Shown: piece by piece, positions 1-7,894 of the stretch
Layout: the number at the start of each line of letters is the position of its first letter
How positions within the stretch are numbered: the first letter of the stretch is position 1
Virus record (IMG/VR): IMGVR_UViG_3300043431_000339
Coordinates: 1-28,576 of that record
Length of the DNA stretch: 28,576 nt
Direction: 5' to 3' (one strand)
Origin: a virus
The notes under the pieces: model-generated
Databases searched by the model: none
What the model was told of the DNA's origin: nothing
Seen by the model: only the letters and a program-made list of their open reading frames with translations
Position numbers and translations under genes: made by a program

Positions 1-687
1 TACGGTTGCGGAGTTGTACACTACGCCATTCCTCCCATCAAGGGACACATGTACTTCTGTATTGGGGATCCAGGTTCGGATAACGCCCCTGGTCGTAACG
101 CTCCCTGTATTGGTGTTTGGGACGTTACAGGCTTTCCCCAAGAGCCTATGGTACTCACCGCTTTCTGGTGGGGAAACGGCTTTGGGCAGATATCGCCCTT
201 CGTTGACAAGCTTCTAGAGTTACGTACTACCTATGACGCTATCTTTACAGCCATCGATAGTACTGGCCCTCAAAAGATGTTTGCCGAGTTGCTCAATATA
301 CAGAACTTTGACCCAGACGCATCATTAGATGCTCCGGGGTTTCAGTCTATTGCGGGACTAGACTTTAGTGGTGCTCGTAAACCAGCGTATCTCGTAGCAG
401 CAAGACTTACTATCGAGAGTGCTAAGATTGCGTGGCCGAAAACTCTGATTGGCATTCGCGCCCAACTTGCCAATTACGATCCCATGAAAGACAGAGCGGG
501 ACAGCCAAAGATACCTCAGGACATCGTAGCCATGTTATCGATGTCGTGTTGGGCAGCAAGGATATATTTTAATGCGGACCTTCCTGACGAAACTGCTGAA
601 GACCTTGTTACGGTGGGTGCAGCCATCCGAGGAGGCCAGCGAGCCCAAAGAGAAGCCTCTGACGACCGTGCCAAAAGATCCAGATAA
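1..687 (+). CDS. terL: Terminase large subunit, C-terminal nuclease domain (5' end outside window)
   Basis: The frame is open from base 1, so this is the last 228 residues of a longer gene. The visible part matches the RNase H-like nuclease domain of large terminases, which cuts concatemeric phage DNA during packaging. Counting from base 1, an acidic residue sits in the first beta strand (D23 in IGDPG). A second lies in a TAIDSTG strand (D86), and a third in the closing motif KIPQDIVAMLSM (D174). This Asp-Asp-Asp pattern, with an 'IPQD...A' helix near the end, is typical of the family. The ATPase domain would lie upstream. The last ~25 residues are a charged Arg/Lys/Asp-rich tail. The portal gene follows after a 106-base gap that holds a promoter, which is the usual terminase-portal order. 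Confidence is high for the family and lower for the packaging type (cos or pac), which cannot be read here. Confidence 0.85.
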   Translation, partial: YGCGVVHYAIPPIKGHMYFCIGDPGSDNAPGRNAPCIGVWDVTGFPQEPMVLTAFWWGNGFGQISPFVDKLLELRTTYDAIFTAIDSTGPQKMFAELLNIQNFDPDASLDAPGFQSIAGLDFSGARKPAYLVAARLTIESAKIAWPKTLIGIRAQLANYDPMKDRAGQPKIPQDIVAMLSMSCWAARIYFNADLPDETAEDLVTVGAAIRGGQRAQREASDDRAKRSR

Positions 688-742
688 ACAAATTGTTCAA
701 AGAAGTGCAAACAGAAACCAACGTTATTTGCGTTATTAGGCC

Positions 743-771
743 TTGACGTAAACAAAGATACAACGTATAAT
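743..771 (+). promoter_or_regulatory. Sigma70-type promoter before the portal gene
   Basis: A -35 box TTGACG (743-748) and a consensus -10 box TATAAT (766-771) are separated by exactly 17 bases. The match is 11 of 12 positions at ideal spacing. Transcription would start near 778, leaving a leader of about 16 bases before the portal ATG at 794, with its ribosome binding site GGAGGA at 785-790. The promoter lies in the longest non-coding gap of the window and points into the head operon. It suggests that these late genes can be read by the host housekeeping polymerase. Confidence 0.8.
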
Positions 772-793
772 TAGATAGTTGTCCGGAGGATTA

Positions 794-2404
794 ATGCTCT
801 TAAAACCAGTAATGCCACCAGAACTAATGGGTGATTCGCTCTCATCTGCGCTATTCAATATGTCACCCGTACAATTTAGCTTGAAGGATATCGAAGAGTT
901 TCCGTATAGTGAATTTACGGAACTTCAATCTATCTATGATGAGTTGGACCAATGGTACACTGGGTACGCCTTAAACGATACGCAAACTCAGGGTAACACA
1001 GAAGTAGAGATTTATCCACTACATCTTAATCCTATACGCTCCGCACTTATGAAGCATGTGTATACGCTATTTGGAGAAATTCCAGATAACGCATATGGAT
1101 CTCTGGTGCAGCCAAAGGTTATGATCAGAAATGGCAGGCCGAACGCAGAGCAGGCCCAAAAGATAGAAGACTTTCTCATGGATGTATTCGCTGATAATGG
1201 CGGAGCGTCTATGCAGCAAGAGAACGCCATTCTATCCCAAGTATTTGGTGGATGCATCTTTAAGGTTAGCTGGCTCCCCGATTTACCAGATCCAACCTCT
1301 GGTAAAATAGGTCTCGAAAAGATTCTACCAGAAGAGTTTATGTGTATTCCTTATATGAATAACTTTTGGAGGCTGCGAAAGGCGTGGGTAGTTAGACCAA
1401 TCGATGGATATACTGCAGAGCAATTTGGCGTAGCGCTTCCCGGCGGAGTAACTACTGGCTGGTACATCGAAACCTGGACCGAAGACCACTACACCATTAC
1501 TATTAACAGGGAGCCTATTCAGCAACAGTTTGGGGATACTCTGTATAAGCTGGAGGGAAAAAACCCCTTTGGATTTGTACCATTCGTGTATATTCCACAT
1601 GAAAGGGCGACGAGCTTCTGGGGCACAAGTGTTATTACAGAGGCCGTGAAAGGCATCACTCGGGAGAAGAATCTCCGTGTTGCTGATGCTGGTGACGCCA
1701 CAAGTGATGAGAGCCACTCATTACTTGTTATGAGAAATGTCCGTGGGTCTCCTACACTGCGTAAAATCGGAACCCATATCCGAGTTATCGATATCGGATC
1801 AGGACAAAATATTACCGGACAGACAGAGCCAGACCTATTCTCTGTTCGGAGAGAATCATTATCTCAGTCCATGCTTGTGCTTACAAGCGATCTCCACAAA
1901 GAGTTCAGACGCGAGGTATATGTTCCTGCAGTAGCAGATGGCGAGGACGAAGGATCCCAGAGATCTGGAGCCACTCTCGCTAATCGTATGTGGCCCCTTG
2001 TAAGCCATACAAAGGGTGAACGTGTTCACTGGTCTACTGGAATTAGTATTCTATTTAAGATGATACTTAGTATGGCGTATATTAAAAAGGTAGGCGGAAT
2101 ATCCGTAGAGGATCTTAGCCTTAAGATACGTTGTAAATGGTACTCATCTCTTCCGAGAGACAGGGAGCAATTGGCAGCGGAGCTTACTACTCGCGCTGCA
2201 CAAAAACTTGGTTCTGTTGAGCATCTTACTGATATGTTTGGTGACGTAGATGATCTCGAGGCCGATATGAAGAAGCGCAAGGACTGGATGATGTATGAGG
2301 CGGAAGTCGCAAAGGCAGGAACGCCAGACCCAGTTCAGCCATCTTCACAACCATCCGGTTCCGGTGCCGGAAAAGATACAAGCATCAAGTCGAGTAAAGA
2401 CTAA
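794..2404 (+). CDS. Portal protein
   Basis: This 536-residue protein is most likely the dodecameric portal, through which DNA enters and leaves the capsid. Support comes from its size, its place directly after the terminase, and its sequence style. It has an N-terminal helical region, a long central wing/stem region with the pattern NPFGFVPFVYIPHE, then EAVKGITREKNLRVADAG. A helical crown and a Ser/Gly-rich C-terminal tail (SSQPSGSGAGKDTS) follow. The ATG at 794 is chosen over an in-frame TTG at 779, because the ribosome binding site GGAGGA (785-790) sits just before 794 and would be inside the gene otherwise. The C-terminal tail contains one copy of a 14-base palindrome-like repeat found three times in the window. 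The next gene starts 12 bases after the stop. Confidence 0.88.
   Translation: MLLKPVMPPELMGDSLSSALFNMSPVQFSLKDIEEFPYSEFTELQSIYDELDQWYTGYALNDTQTQGNTEVEIYPLHLNPIRSALMKHVYTLFGEIPDNAYGSLVQPKVMIRNGRPNAEQAQKIEDFLMDVFADNGGASMQQENAILSQVFGGCIFKVSWLPDLPDPTSGKIGLEKILPEEFMCIPYMNNFWRLRKAWVVRPIDGYTAEQFGVALPGGVTTGWYIETWTEDHYTITINREPIQQQFGDTLYKLEGKNPFGFVPFVYIPHERATSFWGTSVITEAVKGITREKNLRVADAGDATSDESHSLLVMRNVRGSPTLRKIGTHIRVIDIGSGQNITGQTEPDLFSVRRESLSQSMLVLTSDLHKEFRREVYVPAVADGEDEGSQRSGATLANRMWPLVSHTKGERVHWSTGISILFKMILSMAYIKKVGGISVEDLSLKIRCKWYSSLPRDREQLAAELTTRAAQKLGSVEHLTDMFGDVDDLEADMKKRKDWMMYEAEVAKAGTPDPVQPSSQPSGSGAGKDTSIKSSKD
2359..2372. repeat. Copy 1 of the 14-base near-palindrome TTCCGGTGCCGGAA
   Basis: TTCCGG and CCGGAA are reverse complements around a central TG. 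The identical 14 bases recur at 12757-12770 and 24827-24840. In all three genes the repeat is read in the same frame as Ser-Gly-Ala-Gly. Here it lies in the C-terminal tail of the portal gene. Confidence 0.7.
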
Positions 2405-2415
2405 CGGAGGTATAT

Positions 2416-2634
2416 ATGGCCAAAGTTACTGCTGAAGATCGCGAAAAGCACGCCGCAGTTAGCGGTGGGAGATTTCCTGTAACTAATAAGGCTCAGGCCG
2501 CATCTGCTCTAAAGCTACGTGGCCACACTAAAAACAAAGCCGAAAGGCGTGCGGTTATCCGTGCCGCAGCCAAATACCTCCCGGAGGCGGCTCGTAAAGC
2601 TTTAGAAGCGGACAGAAAGGCTGGCTTACTTTAA
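2416..2634 (+). CDS. Small basic head-module protein of unknown function
   Basis: A 72-residue, lysine- and arginine-rich, probably helical protein. It contains the pattern 'FPVTNKAQAASALKLRGH' followed by a KNKAERRAVIRAAAKYLPEAA helix. I associate this pattern with small proteins found near portal genes in many phage genomes, but I do not know a tested function. A strong ribosome binding site (CGGAGGT, 2405-2411) precedes the ATG. The stop overlaps the next start by one base (TAATG at 2632-2636), so the two genes are probably translationally coupled. No membrane segment or cysteine is visible. A DNA- or capsid-binding accessory role is possible but only inferred from charge and location. Confidence 0.6.
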   Translation: MAKVTAEDREKHAAVSGGRFPVTNKAQAASALKLRGHTKNKAERRAVIRAAAKYLPEAARKALEADRKAGLL

Positions 2635-2978
2635 TGGCTTATACTTATAAATGCACTGCGCTTGCAGAGGTTGATAGTGGCACTACTGTAATCTTACAGG
2701 AAACCGTCACCGAGACTCTTCAGGCTATGACTGTTTTTAATCATGTTATTCTCAATCAGGCCATGGATACAGCCAAGGCGGTTATCGACCTTGGATCTGT
2801 TACAACGGCCAAACTTCTAATGATTTCATCTGATACCGCTATCACTATTTATATCAATGATAGCAATGATGGATTTGTGGGAACATTATTCCTGTTTCAG
2901 GACTGTGCTATCACTAAATTAGAAATATCAACCCAGGTTGCTCTCGCCGCATCGATGAAAATCGTTGCCGCGATGTAA
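2634..2978 (+). CDS. Beta-rich small virion protein, possible capsid accessory
   Basis: 114 residues with alternating hydrophobic strands (AKAVIDLGSVTTAKLLMISS, then AITIYIND) and no long helix. This suggests a small beta-sandwich or jelly-roll. It resembles unnamed virion-associated proteins in phage head regions that share a 'V.DLGS..TAKLL.I.SD..I.I.IN' pattern. Its start overlaps the previous stop (TAATG), and the scaffold gene follows 35 bases later. A capsid or head-fibre accessory role is inferred from neighbours and fold type. No catalytic motif is visible. Confidence 0.55.
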   Translation: MAYTYKCTALAEVDSGTTVILQETVTETLQAMTVFNHVILNQAMDTAKAVIDLGSVTTAKLLMISSDTAITIYINDSNDGFVGTLFLFQDCAITKLEISTQVALAASMKIVAAM

Positions 2979-3012
2979 CAAATACTAAAGAAAAAAAGGA
3001 GAACTTTTTATC

Positions 3013-3657
3013 ATGACCGATCAAATCCCCGCTGCAGGAGACACCACTGTAACTACTGGCACCGCCACAGTTACACCTGGAGCCCTACCAGAAGACCCGA
3101 TCAAAAAAGCCCAAGCCGAGACTGCGGAATGGCAGAAACGTTTCGGCGGATTGCAGGGTAAATACCAGCAAGAGCAAGAGAAATGGGCTCAAACTGCCGC
3201 AAAGCTCATCGAAATTGATGAGGCCAACAAAAAGTTAATTGGTGAATACGAAGCCCTAAAGACTGCGCATGCAACAATTGACGAAGAAAAGGACACATAC
3301 TTGACCGAACTAGAGACGACCAAGGCACAACTTGATCGTGTATCTATCATAACCCATGAGTTCCCGCAATTAGTACCCCTGCTTGGGCTTAAACCTGAAG
3401 AGGACGCTCTGCCAGACGGTACAGGCGACGAACTACGTGGTAAGCTGAAGACTCTTGCGGAAAAGATCGAGTCCATTAAAAAGGGTGCAGTTGATTCTAA
3501 TGTCTCTGGCGCCTCTCCCGCAAATCCCCCAGCCTCCATTAAGGGGTCGGAAGGATTGCTACATCAAGCTCTCACTGCTATGCGCGAGGGACGTATGGAT
3601 GAGTATAATAAACTGTACACTCAATATATTGAAACTTCATCCCCTAAAGGAGGATAA
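3013..3657 (+). CDS. Putative capsid scaffolding protein
   Basis: 214 residues. The first ~28 are Thr/Pro/Ala-rich and probably disordered. Residues ~30-115 are strongly helical and charged (for example KKLIGEYEALKTAHATIDEE), fitting a coiled coil. A Pro/Ser-rich linker follows (SGASPANPPASIKG), then a short C-terminal helical region. This plan, one or two genes before the major capsid gene, is typical of internal scaffolds that guide shell assembly and then leave the procapsid. There is no protease motif in the window, so how the scaffold is removed is not shown. An A-rich ribosome binding site (AAAAAAAGGAG) precedes the ATG. The family call rests on position and composition, not on a recognised domain. 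Confidence 0.65.
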   Translation: MTDQIPAAGDTTVTTGTATVTPGALPEDPIKKAQAETAEWQKRFGGLQGKYQQEQEKWAQTAAKLIEIDEANKKLIGEYEALKTAHATIDEEKDTYLTELETTKAQLDRVSIITHEFPQLVPLLGLKPEEDALPDGTGDELRGKLKTLAEKIESIKKGAVDSNVSGASPANPPASIKGSEGLLHQALTAMREGRMDEYNKLYTQYIETSSPKGG

Positions 3658-3660
3658 ACT

Positions 3661-4092
3661 ATGGCTACTTACGAAAGTCGTAAAGTAGGCCCTAATGAGT
3701 TTTCGTTCGTTAGTTTCCCGTTGCAAGTTCAGGCGGTAGACTATACTTATGAGGACCTTGAAGGCGATTCCGTCTCGAAACTTAAGATGATTAAGGTGCC
3801 CGTCGAGGCCGGAATTTTAGTAGCTGGTGTCATGCATCTTGTTGTAGATGCTTTCACTGGTGGAACTGCCGATAACATCGTGATCGGTGATAGCGGTGGA
3901 ACAGAACTATTTTCTGGTGGAACTAATGTTGCTCCAGTTGATGGTGATGTAGTCCCGATGACTTCGGGAAAATACTACGCAACCACAGATTACATCTCGG
4001 TTGGTCACAACAAACGTACCGCAGGTGAAGGCAGCTTATTCATCTTCTACATCGACAAGCGCACCAATTGGCGCACTGTTGGTCAATTCTAG
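3661..4092 (+). CDS. Putative head decoration protein
   Basis: 143 residues, glycine/valine-rich and beta-strand-rich (VEAGILVAGVMHLVVDAFTG, NIVIGDSGGTELF), lying directly before the major capsid gene. Decoration proteins that cement the capsid surface usually occupy this position, are about this size, and are all-beta. The ribosome binding site AAAGGAGG overlaps the end of the scaffold gene, with only three bases between that stop and this start. This suggests coupled, high expression. No family-specific motif is certain. A minor capsid or head-fibre protein is the main alternative. Confidence 0.55.
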   Translation: MATYESRKVGPNEFSFVSFPLQVQAVDYTYEDLEGDSVSKLKMIKVPVEAGILVAGVMHLVVDAFTGGTADNIVIGDSGGTELFSGGTNVAPVDGDVVPMTSGKYYATTDYISVGHNKRTAGEGSLFIFYIDKRTNWRTVGQF

Positions 4093-4111
4093 GCCCAGGA
4101 GAATATAAACA

Positions 4112-5533
4112 ATGAGTACATTTGAAACCTACTACGATATAAATCCTGTCGCCGTAATCGATCAGAACAAGTGGGACTTGAAGATGCCAGAAGTGGCAAT
4201 GCAGTTCCGCAATCAACCCGTGGTATACACTCCACTTATTGATTACAATGACGACACGCAGCGCACAGGTGCCGAAACCACGACTTACACCGAAATGATC
4301 GAAGGTGATGTTGATGTAGCGGAGATCCCGCTCACAGCCAACTACATCGACGCTCCATTGAACGTCGACAGCCGTGCACGCCAACTCGCTGTAAAGCGAT
4401 ATGGCGATAAAGTCCAGTTACACGAATCCAGCAATATCTTCCAGCAATGGCAGATGAGCGGTGGACGTGACTGGCGACCACTACTGCGGGGCCTCTTGGG
4501 GCAATCCGTGGTAAAGAAAATGGAAATGCTCGCACGTAACTCTTTCCTTAATGGCCCGAAGGCCCACTGGACGTATGCCGATGGCGGTGGTTCACCCACT
4601 GATATTGGTAGCATTACCTCTGCGGATACCTTCAACATGGAAATGGTGAACGCTTGGAACCTCCGGTTGGGAAACACTGGTTCTCCAGTAGTTCCTGGTG
4701 ATATGGCCTCTGCAAAGATTGCCATCATACCCCCAGGTGTTGTGTACGATTTCATGGCCAGCATCGCTGCAGCTTCCTCGAACGAAGCGTCAATGTGGCG
4801 TGATGCCCAGCTATACTCTGGCAAGGAAATCCGTTACGAGCTTGGTTCTTTCAAGAACATCCGTTTCGTTCAGCACCCTAATGACAAGTATGGTCTAAAC
4901 AACGCCGTGTTGTACAACACTGGCGCCATCACTTTTCAGTATGGTGTAACCACAGTTATTAATGCTGGTGATGGCTCTCCCGATCCCGAGACGACCAAAG
5001 TTGATGAAACTTGGTACGTTGGCCAGAAGGACGTAAACCATCTTATCCAGTTAGAGAACTTTGGTGCTAACGATTTCGCCATTGGCGATATCGTGACGAT
5101 CCATACCGTTCGTACCTCTGCTCTTGGGGTTACCAATGGCGTGAATCCTGTCGCTGTAAAGAACTCCGTTCGTAAGATCGTGGCTCTCGATGCTGCTGCA
5201 AATACGCTGTCATTCGACCGTCCATTGTCCTTTGCGTACACCGCTCCCTTTGTTGCTACCCCTGTCTCTGGTGCTGCAGGCACTTACTATGCCTTCGTAA
5301 CCAAAGCCCGACACATCGGCTTCGTGCTGGTTCTCGGTTCTCGTGGTGGCATCATGGCTTCGGTTGCTCGTCCGATCAAGTTCTACGAACCAAAACCAAT
5401 CGATGATTTCGACAGCGTATGGCGCTATGTTTGGGATATTATCCAGGGCTACAACATCTGGGAACCAAACTTGTTCGAGTGCCACTTCTGTGCTCTAACC
5501 CTGCCGACAGTCGGTGGACTGATCACTCCGTAA
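4112..5533 (+). CDS. Major capsid protein (HK97-like fold expected)
   Basis: 473 residues, preceded by scaffold and decoration-like genes and followed by a head-tail adaptor. The order of elements fits an HK97-fold shell protein. The N-terminal arm contains RNQPVVYTPL. A spine-helix region (WRPLLRGLLGQSVVKKMEML) follows, then a P/A-domain sheet including AKIAIIPPGVVYDF. An extra beta-rich region (residues ~270-370) looks like an insertion domain. The C-terminal strand is KARHIGFVLVLGSRGG. It recalls the N4-gp56-type capsid group, but I cannot confirm that. Favoured codons (AAC, CGT, GGT, ATC) are common here, as expected for the most abundant virion protein. Its ribosome binding site is AGGAG (4097-4101). 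Confidence 0.8.
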   Translation: MSTFETYYDINPVAVIDQNKWDLKMPEVAMQFRNQPVVYTPLIDYNDDTQRTGAETTTYTEMIEGDVDVAEIPLTANYIDAPLNVDSRARQLAVKRYGDKVQLHESSNIFQQWQMSGGRDWRPLLRGLLGQSVVKKMEMLARNSFLNGPKAHWTYADGGGSPTDIGSITSADTFNMEMVNAWNLRLGNTGSPVVPGDMASAKIAIIPPGVVYDFMASIAAASSNEASMWRDAQLYSGKEIRYELGSFKNIRFVQHPNDKYGLNNAVLYNTGAITFQYGVTTVINAGDGSPDPETTKVDETWYVGQKDVNHLIQLENFGANDFAIGDIVTIHTVRTSALGVTNGVNPVAVKNSVRKIVALDAAANTLSFDRPLSFAYTAPFVATPVSGAAGTYYAFVTKARHIGFVLVLGSRGGIMASVARPIKFYEPKPIDDFDSVWRYVWDIIQGYNIWEPNLFECHFCALTLPTVGGLITP

Positions 5534-5542
5534 GGGAGCATT

Positions 5543-6196
5543 ATGGCGACAACACTTGGTGAGCTCAAGTCGATAGTAATACGCCTTCTCGCGGACGAGG
5601 TAGATCCTGATGTTACTGATACAGTAACAGGCAAGGTCACTCCTGCTCTGCTGCTCAAGGATAGCATTCGAGCCGGGCTCAAGGCAATCCTGCCTTGGGC
5701 CTGGAAGTCCAAAACCGCTACTATCGCGTCGGCTACAGAGGTTCTTGAACTACCCTCTGACATCTATAGGATAGAGGGTGTATACGACGAGGATGGCGAA
5801 GCATATCTCAACGAGCTTGTTATGTCGGCGGGATATGCGAGGGCTAGTGATTCTGGTAATGCTTGGCTTGAGTACCCGGATGGATATCTTACGTTCTTAA
5901 CGGAGTTATCCGATGGGGGTACGCTTTACTATTCGGCTCAATGGGCAGAACCAACGCTCGATGAGGAAGTCATCGAGGCGCCTGCCACCTGTATTCCGGG
6001 TATTGCGTTCTACGCAGCTAGTTACTGTTTACTTCCAAAGGCTTTATCTACTGGAACTCTTGGTCAATACAAGATGAAAGTGGATAGTGGCGTTCCGACA
6101 GATAATCCTATTTTGGATATGTCGAATGCATTCATGAAGCGTTTCGAGCTAGAGATGTCACGCATCGCTGGCAAATCAAGAGGCGTAAAATCATGA
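5543..6196 (+). CDS. Head-tail adaptor (connector) protein
   Basis: 217 residues. The N-terminal helices (GELKSIVIRLLADE, LLKDSIRAGLKAILPWAW) lead into a beta-rich middle (LPSDIYRIEGVYDEDGEAYL). A C-terminal helical region ends in KRFELEMSRIAGKS. This helix-strand-helix plan, with 'LPSD..RI..V' after an 'A...I..W.W' segment, is common in the adaptor ring that binds under the portal. The position after the capsid gene supports this. The stop overlaps the next start as ATGA (6193-6196), which suggests translational coupling. The structural role is a confident guess; the exact family is not certain. Confidence 0.65.
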   Translation: MATTLGELKSIVIRLLADEVDPDVTDTVTGKVTPALLLKDSIRAGLKAILPWAWKSKTATIASATEVLELPSDIYRIEGVYDEDGEAYLNELVMSAGYARASDSGNAWLEYPDGYLTFLTELSDGGTLYYSAQWAEPTLDEEVIEAPATCIPGIAFYAASYCLLPKALSTGTLGQYKMKVDSGVPTDNPILDMSNAFMKRFELEMSRIAGKSRGVKS

Positions 6197-6735
6197 GCCA
6201 CATAGTCGACACTATATGCGACACGCTTGTTGCTAGGCTTCAATATGACCTTATTGATAGCCTTGGAACGAGTGACCTCGCTAGGGCAACCATTGTCAAA
6301 AAGGGCCGCTACCAGGATGATCCTGTTAGAGACTCTATCTTTCTGGCGGTCCAGGGTGGTAACCTGGAGAATCCAAACCAGTTAGATGGCATTGTTAGCT
6401 TAGGGAGTCATCCCAATATCGGATGGAGTATGCCTCCATACGAAGTGGGTGGAGCCGCCGCTTGGTGGAGAAAAGGAATCGTAAATATTGGCTGTTACTT
6501 CATTCAGGAACAGTATACTGAAGAGGTGGCCATGGAAGTGGCTTATACCGTTCTTGGAAGAACTGAGTACGCAATAGAAACCCTGAGTTTAGATGGCCTA
6601 TCCCCAGACGACTGGGGAGAAGTCGCCTTCAAAATGTTCCTTGTAGGAACAAATTTCTTTATGTCCGGTGGGCCTCCCAAAACATATATTTGGCGAGGGA
6701 AAGTTCACTGGATGTGCCTGACACAAAAACCATAG
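6193..6735 (+). CDS. Putative head-closure or tail-completion protein
   Basis: 180 residues, beginning with a helix (HIVDTICDTLVARLQYDLID) and then mixed alpha/beta, with aromatic clusters such as PPYEVGGAAAWWRKG. A protein of this size between the adaptor and the tail tube is normally the tail terminator or head-completion protein, which caps the tube and joins it to the head. No motif separates these two roles. The gene overlaps the adaptor gene by four bases. The tail tube gene follows with a strong ribosome binding site (AGGAGGT, 6734-6740) that overlaps this stop codon. Confidence 0.55.
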   Translation: MSHIVDTICDTLVARLQYDLIDSLGTSDLARATIVKKGRYQDDPVRDSIFLAVQGGNLENPNQLDGIVSLGSHPNIGWSMPPYEVGGAAAWWRKGIVNIGCYFIQEQYTEEVAMEVAYTVLGRTEYAIETLSLDGLSPDDWGEVAFKMFLVGTNFFMSGGPPKTYIWRGKVHWMCLTQKP

Positions 6736-6747
6736 GAGGTTTTTAAT

Positions 6748-7824
6748 ATGGCCGTAACTGCAATGGCAGGAATCGTCTCCTTCGGTCCACAACCCAATCT
6801 CGGCACTATCACTGCGTCATACTTTAAGCATCGTGTGACACAGATCGATCTCGCTCCGAATGACGACACCCGTCTGGGCGTTCCCGAAGTAGGTGGTATA
6901 CCTGTACCTACATTTCCGTATAAAGCTGGCGTGCTCGTAAGTGGTGGCATGACCATGCAGCCTCGTCTAGAAAGCGTCTTCGGATGGCTTATCTACGCTG
7001 CTCTTGGCAAATGCGACACCGCAACGGTGGTTGAACTTGGAACCCCATTCGATCACGTCTTCCGTTTCAAAACTGATCCCTCGGACGTTCCGTTCATCAG
7101 TGTACGCAAGATGATCCCGAGAAAGAACGGTGGTGCTGACACGGATCTTGGTGAAGTCTTCAAAGATGTTAAGGTTACATCTTTGGCTATGACATTCCCC
7201 AATGATTCGCCCATCACTGCTCGTGTTGACATGCTTGGGCGTGAGTTTTCATTCGATCACGATCCCTCCGCATGGTCATACGAGAATAGCACTTTTGAGG
7301 ATTACCCATCAATTCCAGTTGGTTGTGAAACCAATGGGTATCTGAAGCTGCCCGATTTTAATGGTGGCGCAGAACTTCCGGTGGTTGCCGCAACAGTAAC
7401 ATTCCAGAATATTCCTCTCGATCTACGGCAGGAGCGCATCTTTGGCTCTCCGTTCCTCGAGGATATCACGATTGTTATGCGCCAACTCACCTTTGATGTT
7501 CTTGTGAAGTGGAACGATCCAAAACTGTATGCAACTATCTTAACTGGTAGTGTAACTGGTACAGCGTGGACCGCTCAGCCTTACACTGGACGTCTGGAAG
7601 TGTTCATCAATTCTCCTAGTGTTATGCCTGGAGCATCGACCTCGCACTACTCCTTGAAGATCGAGGCAAGTGAATGTATGTTCGCTATGACTGAGGGCAT
7701 TACCCTTGCTGGTAACCAAGCCGTTATGGCTCGGTTTACTGGTACGGCTCTTGCTCCCCCGAGTGGTGACTACTGCCGCTTCACTCTTCGCAATCAGACA
7801 GCTAGCTACGTCTGGCCGACCTAG
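6748..7824 (+). CDS. Major tail tube protein
   Basis: 358 residues, rich in beta strands. The N-terminus (GIVSFGPQPNLGTITASYFK), the repeated pattern 'G.L...L.....P' seen as AGVLVSGGMTMQPRLESV, and a duplicated half suggest one large or two fused tube-fold domains. Typical siphovirus tube proteins are 150-250 residues. The extra length suggests an additional outer domain, such as the C-terminal part around SGDYCRFTLRN. Position supports the call: it follows the completion protein and precedes the chaperones and tape measure. There is no separate sheath gene, so the tail is probably non-contractile. A perfect 10-bp hairpin lies just after the stop, probably limiting or processing downstream RNA. 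Confidence 0.72.
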   Translation: MAVTAMAGIVSFGPQPNLGTITASYFKHRVTQIDLAPNDDTRLGVPEVGGIPVPTFPYKAGVLVSGGMTMQPRLESVFGWLIYAALGKCDTATVVELGTPFDHVFRFKTDPSDVPFISVRKMIPRKNGGADTDLGEVFKDVKVTSLAMTFPNDSPITARVDMLGREFSFDHDPSAWSYENSTFEDYPSIPVGCETNGYLKLPDFNGGAELPVVAATVTFQNIPLDLRQERIFGSPFLEDITIVMRQLTFDVLVKWNDPKLYATILTGSVTGTAWTAQPYTGRLEVFINSPSVMPGASTSHYSLKIEASECMFAMTEGITLAGNQAVMARFTGTALAPPSGDYCRFTLRNQTASYVWPT

Positions 7825-7831
7825 TAACTAA

Positions 7832-7861
7832 GGTGGGAGGGATTTATAATGCCCTCCCACC
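7832..7861 (+). terminator. Strong GC-rich hairpin after the tail tube gene
   Basis: GGTGGGAGGG (7832-7841) and CCCTCCCACC (7852-7861) form a perfect 10-bp stem with a 10-base AT-rich loop, seven bases after the tail tube stop. The following bases (CTTCGTTCCC) lack a proper T run, so it is not a textbook intrinsic terminator. It may work as an attenuator, an RNA-processing site or a 3' stabiliser. Any of these would keep capsid/tube mRNA abundant relative to the tail genes that follow. Confidence 0.5.
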
Positions 7862-7894
7862 CTTCGTTCCCATAATACATAAAGGAGGTCATAT

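Noticed and set aside
779-793. TTG start for the portal gene at 779
   Set aside because: The ribosome binding site GGAGGA (785-790) lies inside this extension and is ideally placed for the ATG at 794.
3455-3688. 77-residue + strand frame overlapping the scaffold and decoration genes
   Set aside because: It has no ribosome binding site and lies across two well-supported genes in another frame.
7845-7850. TATAAT as a promoter -10 box
   Set aside because: It is in the loop of the 7832-7861 hairpin, with no -35 match at 16-18 bases and no TGn extension.
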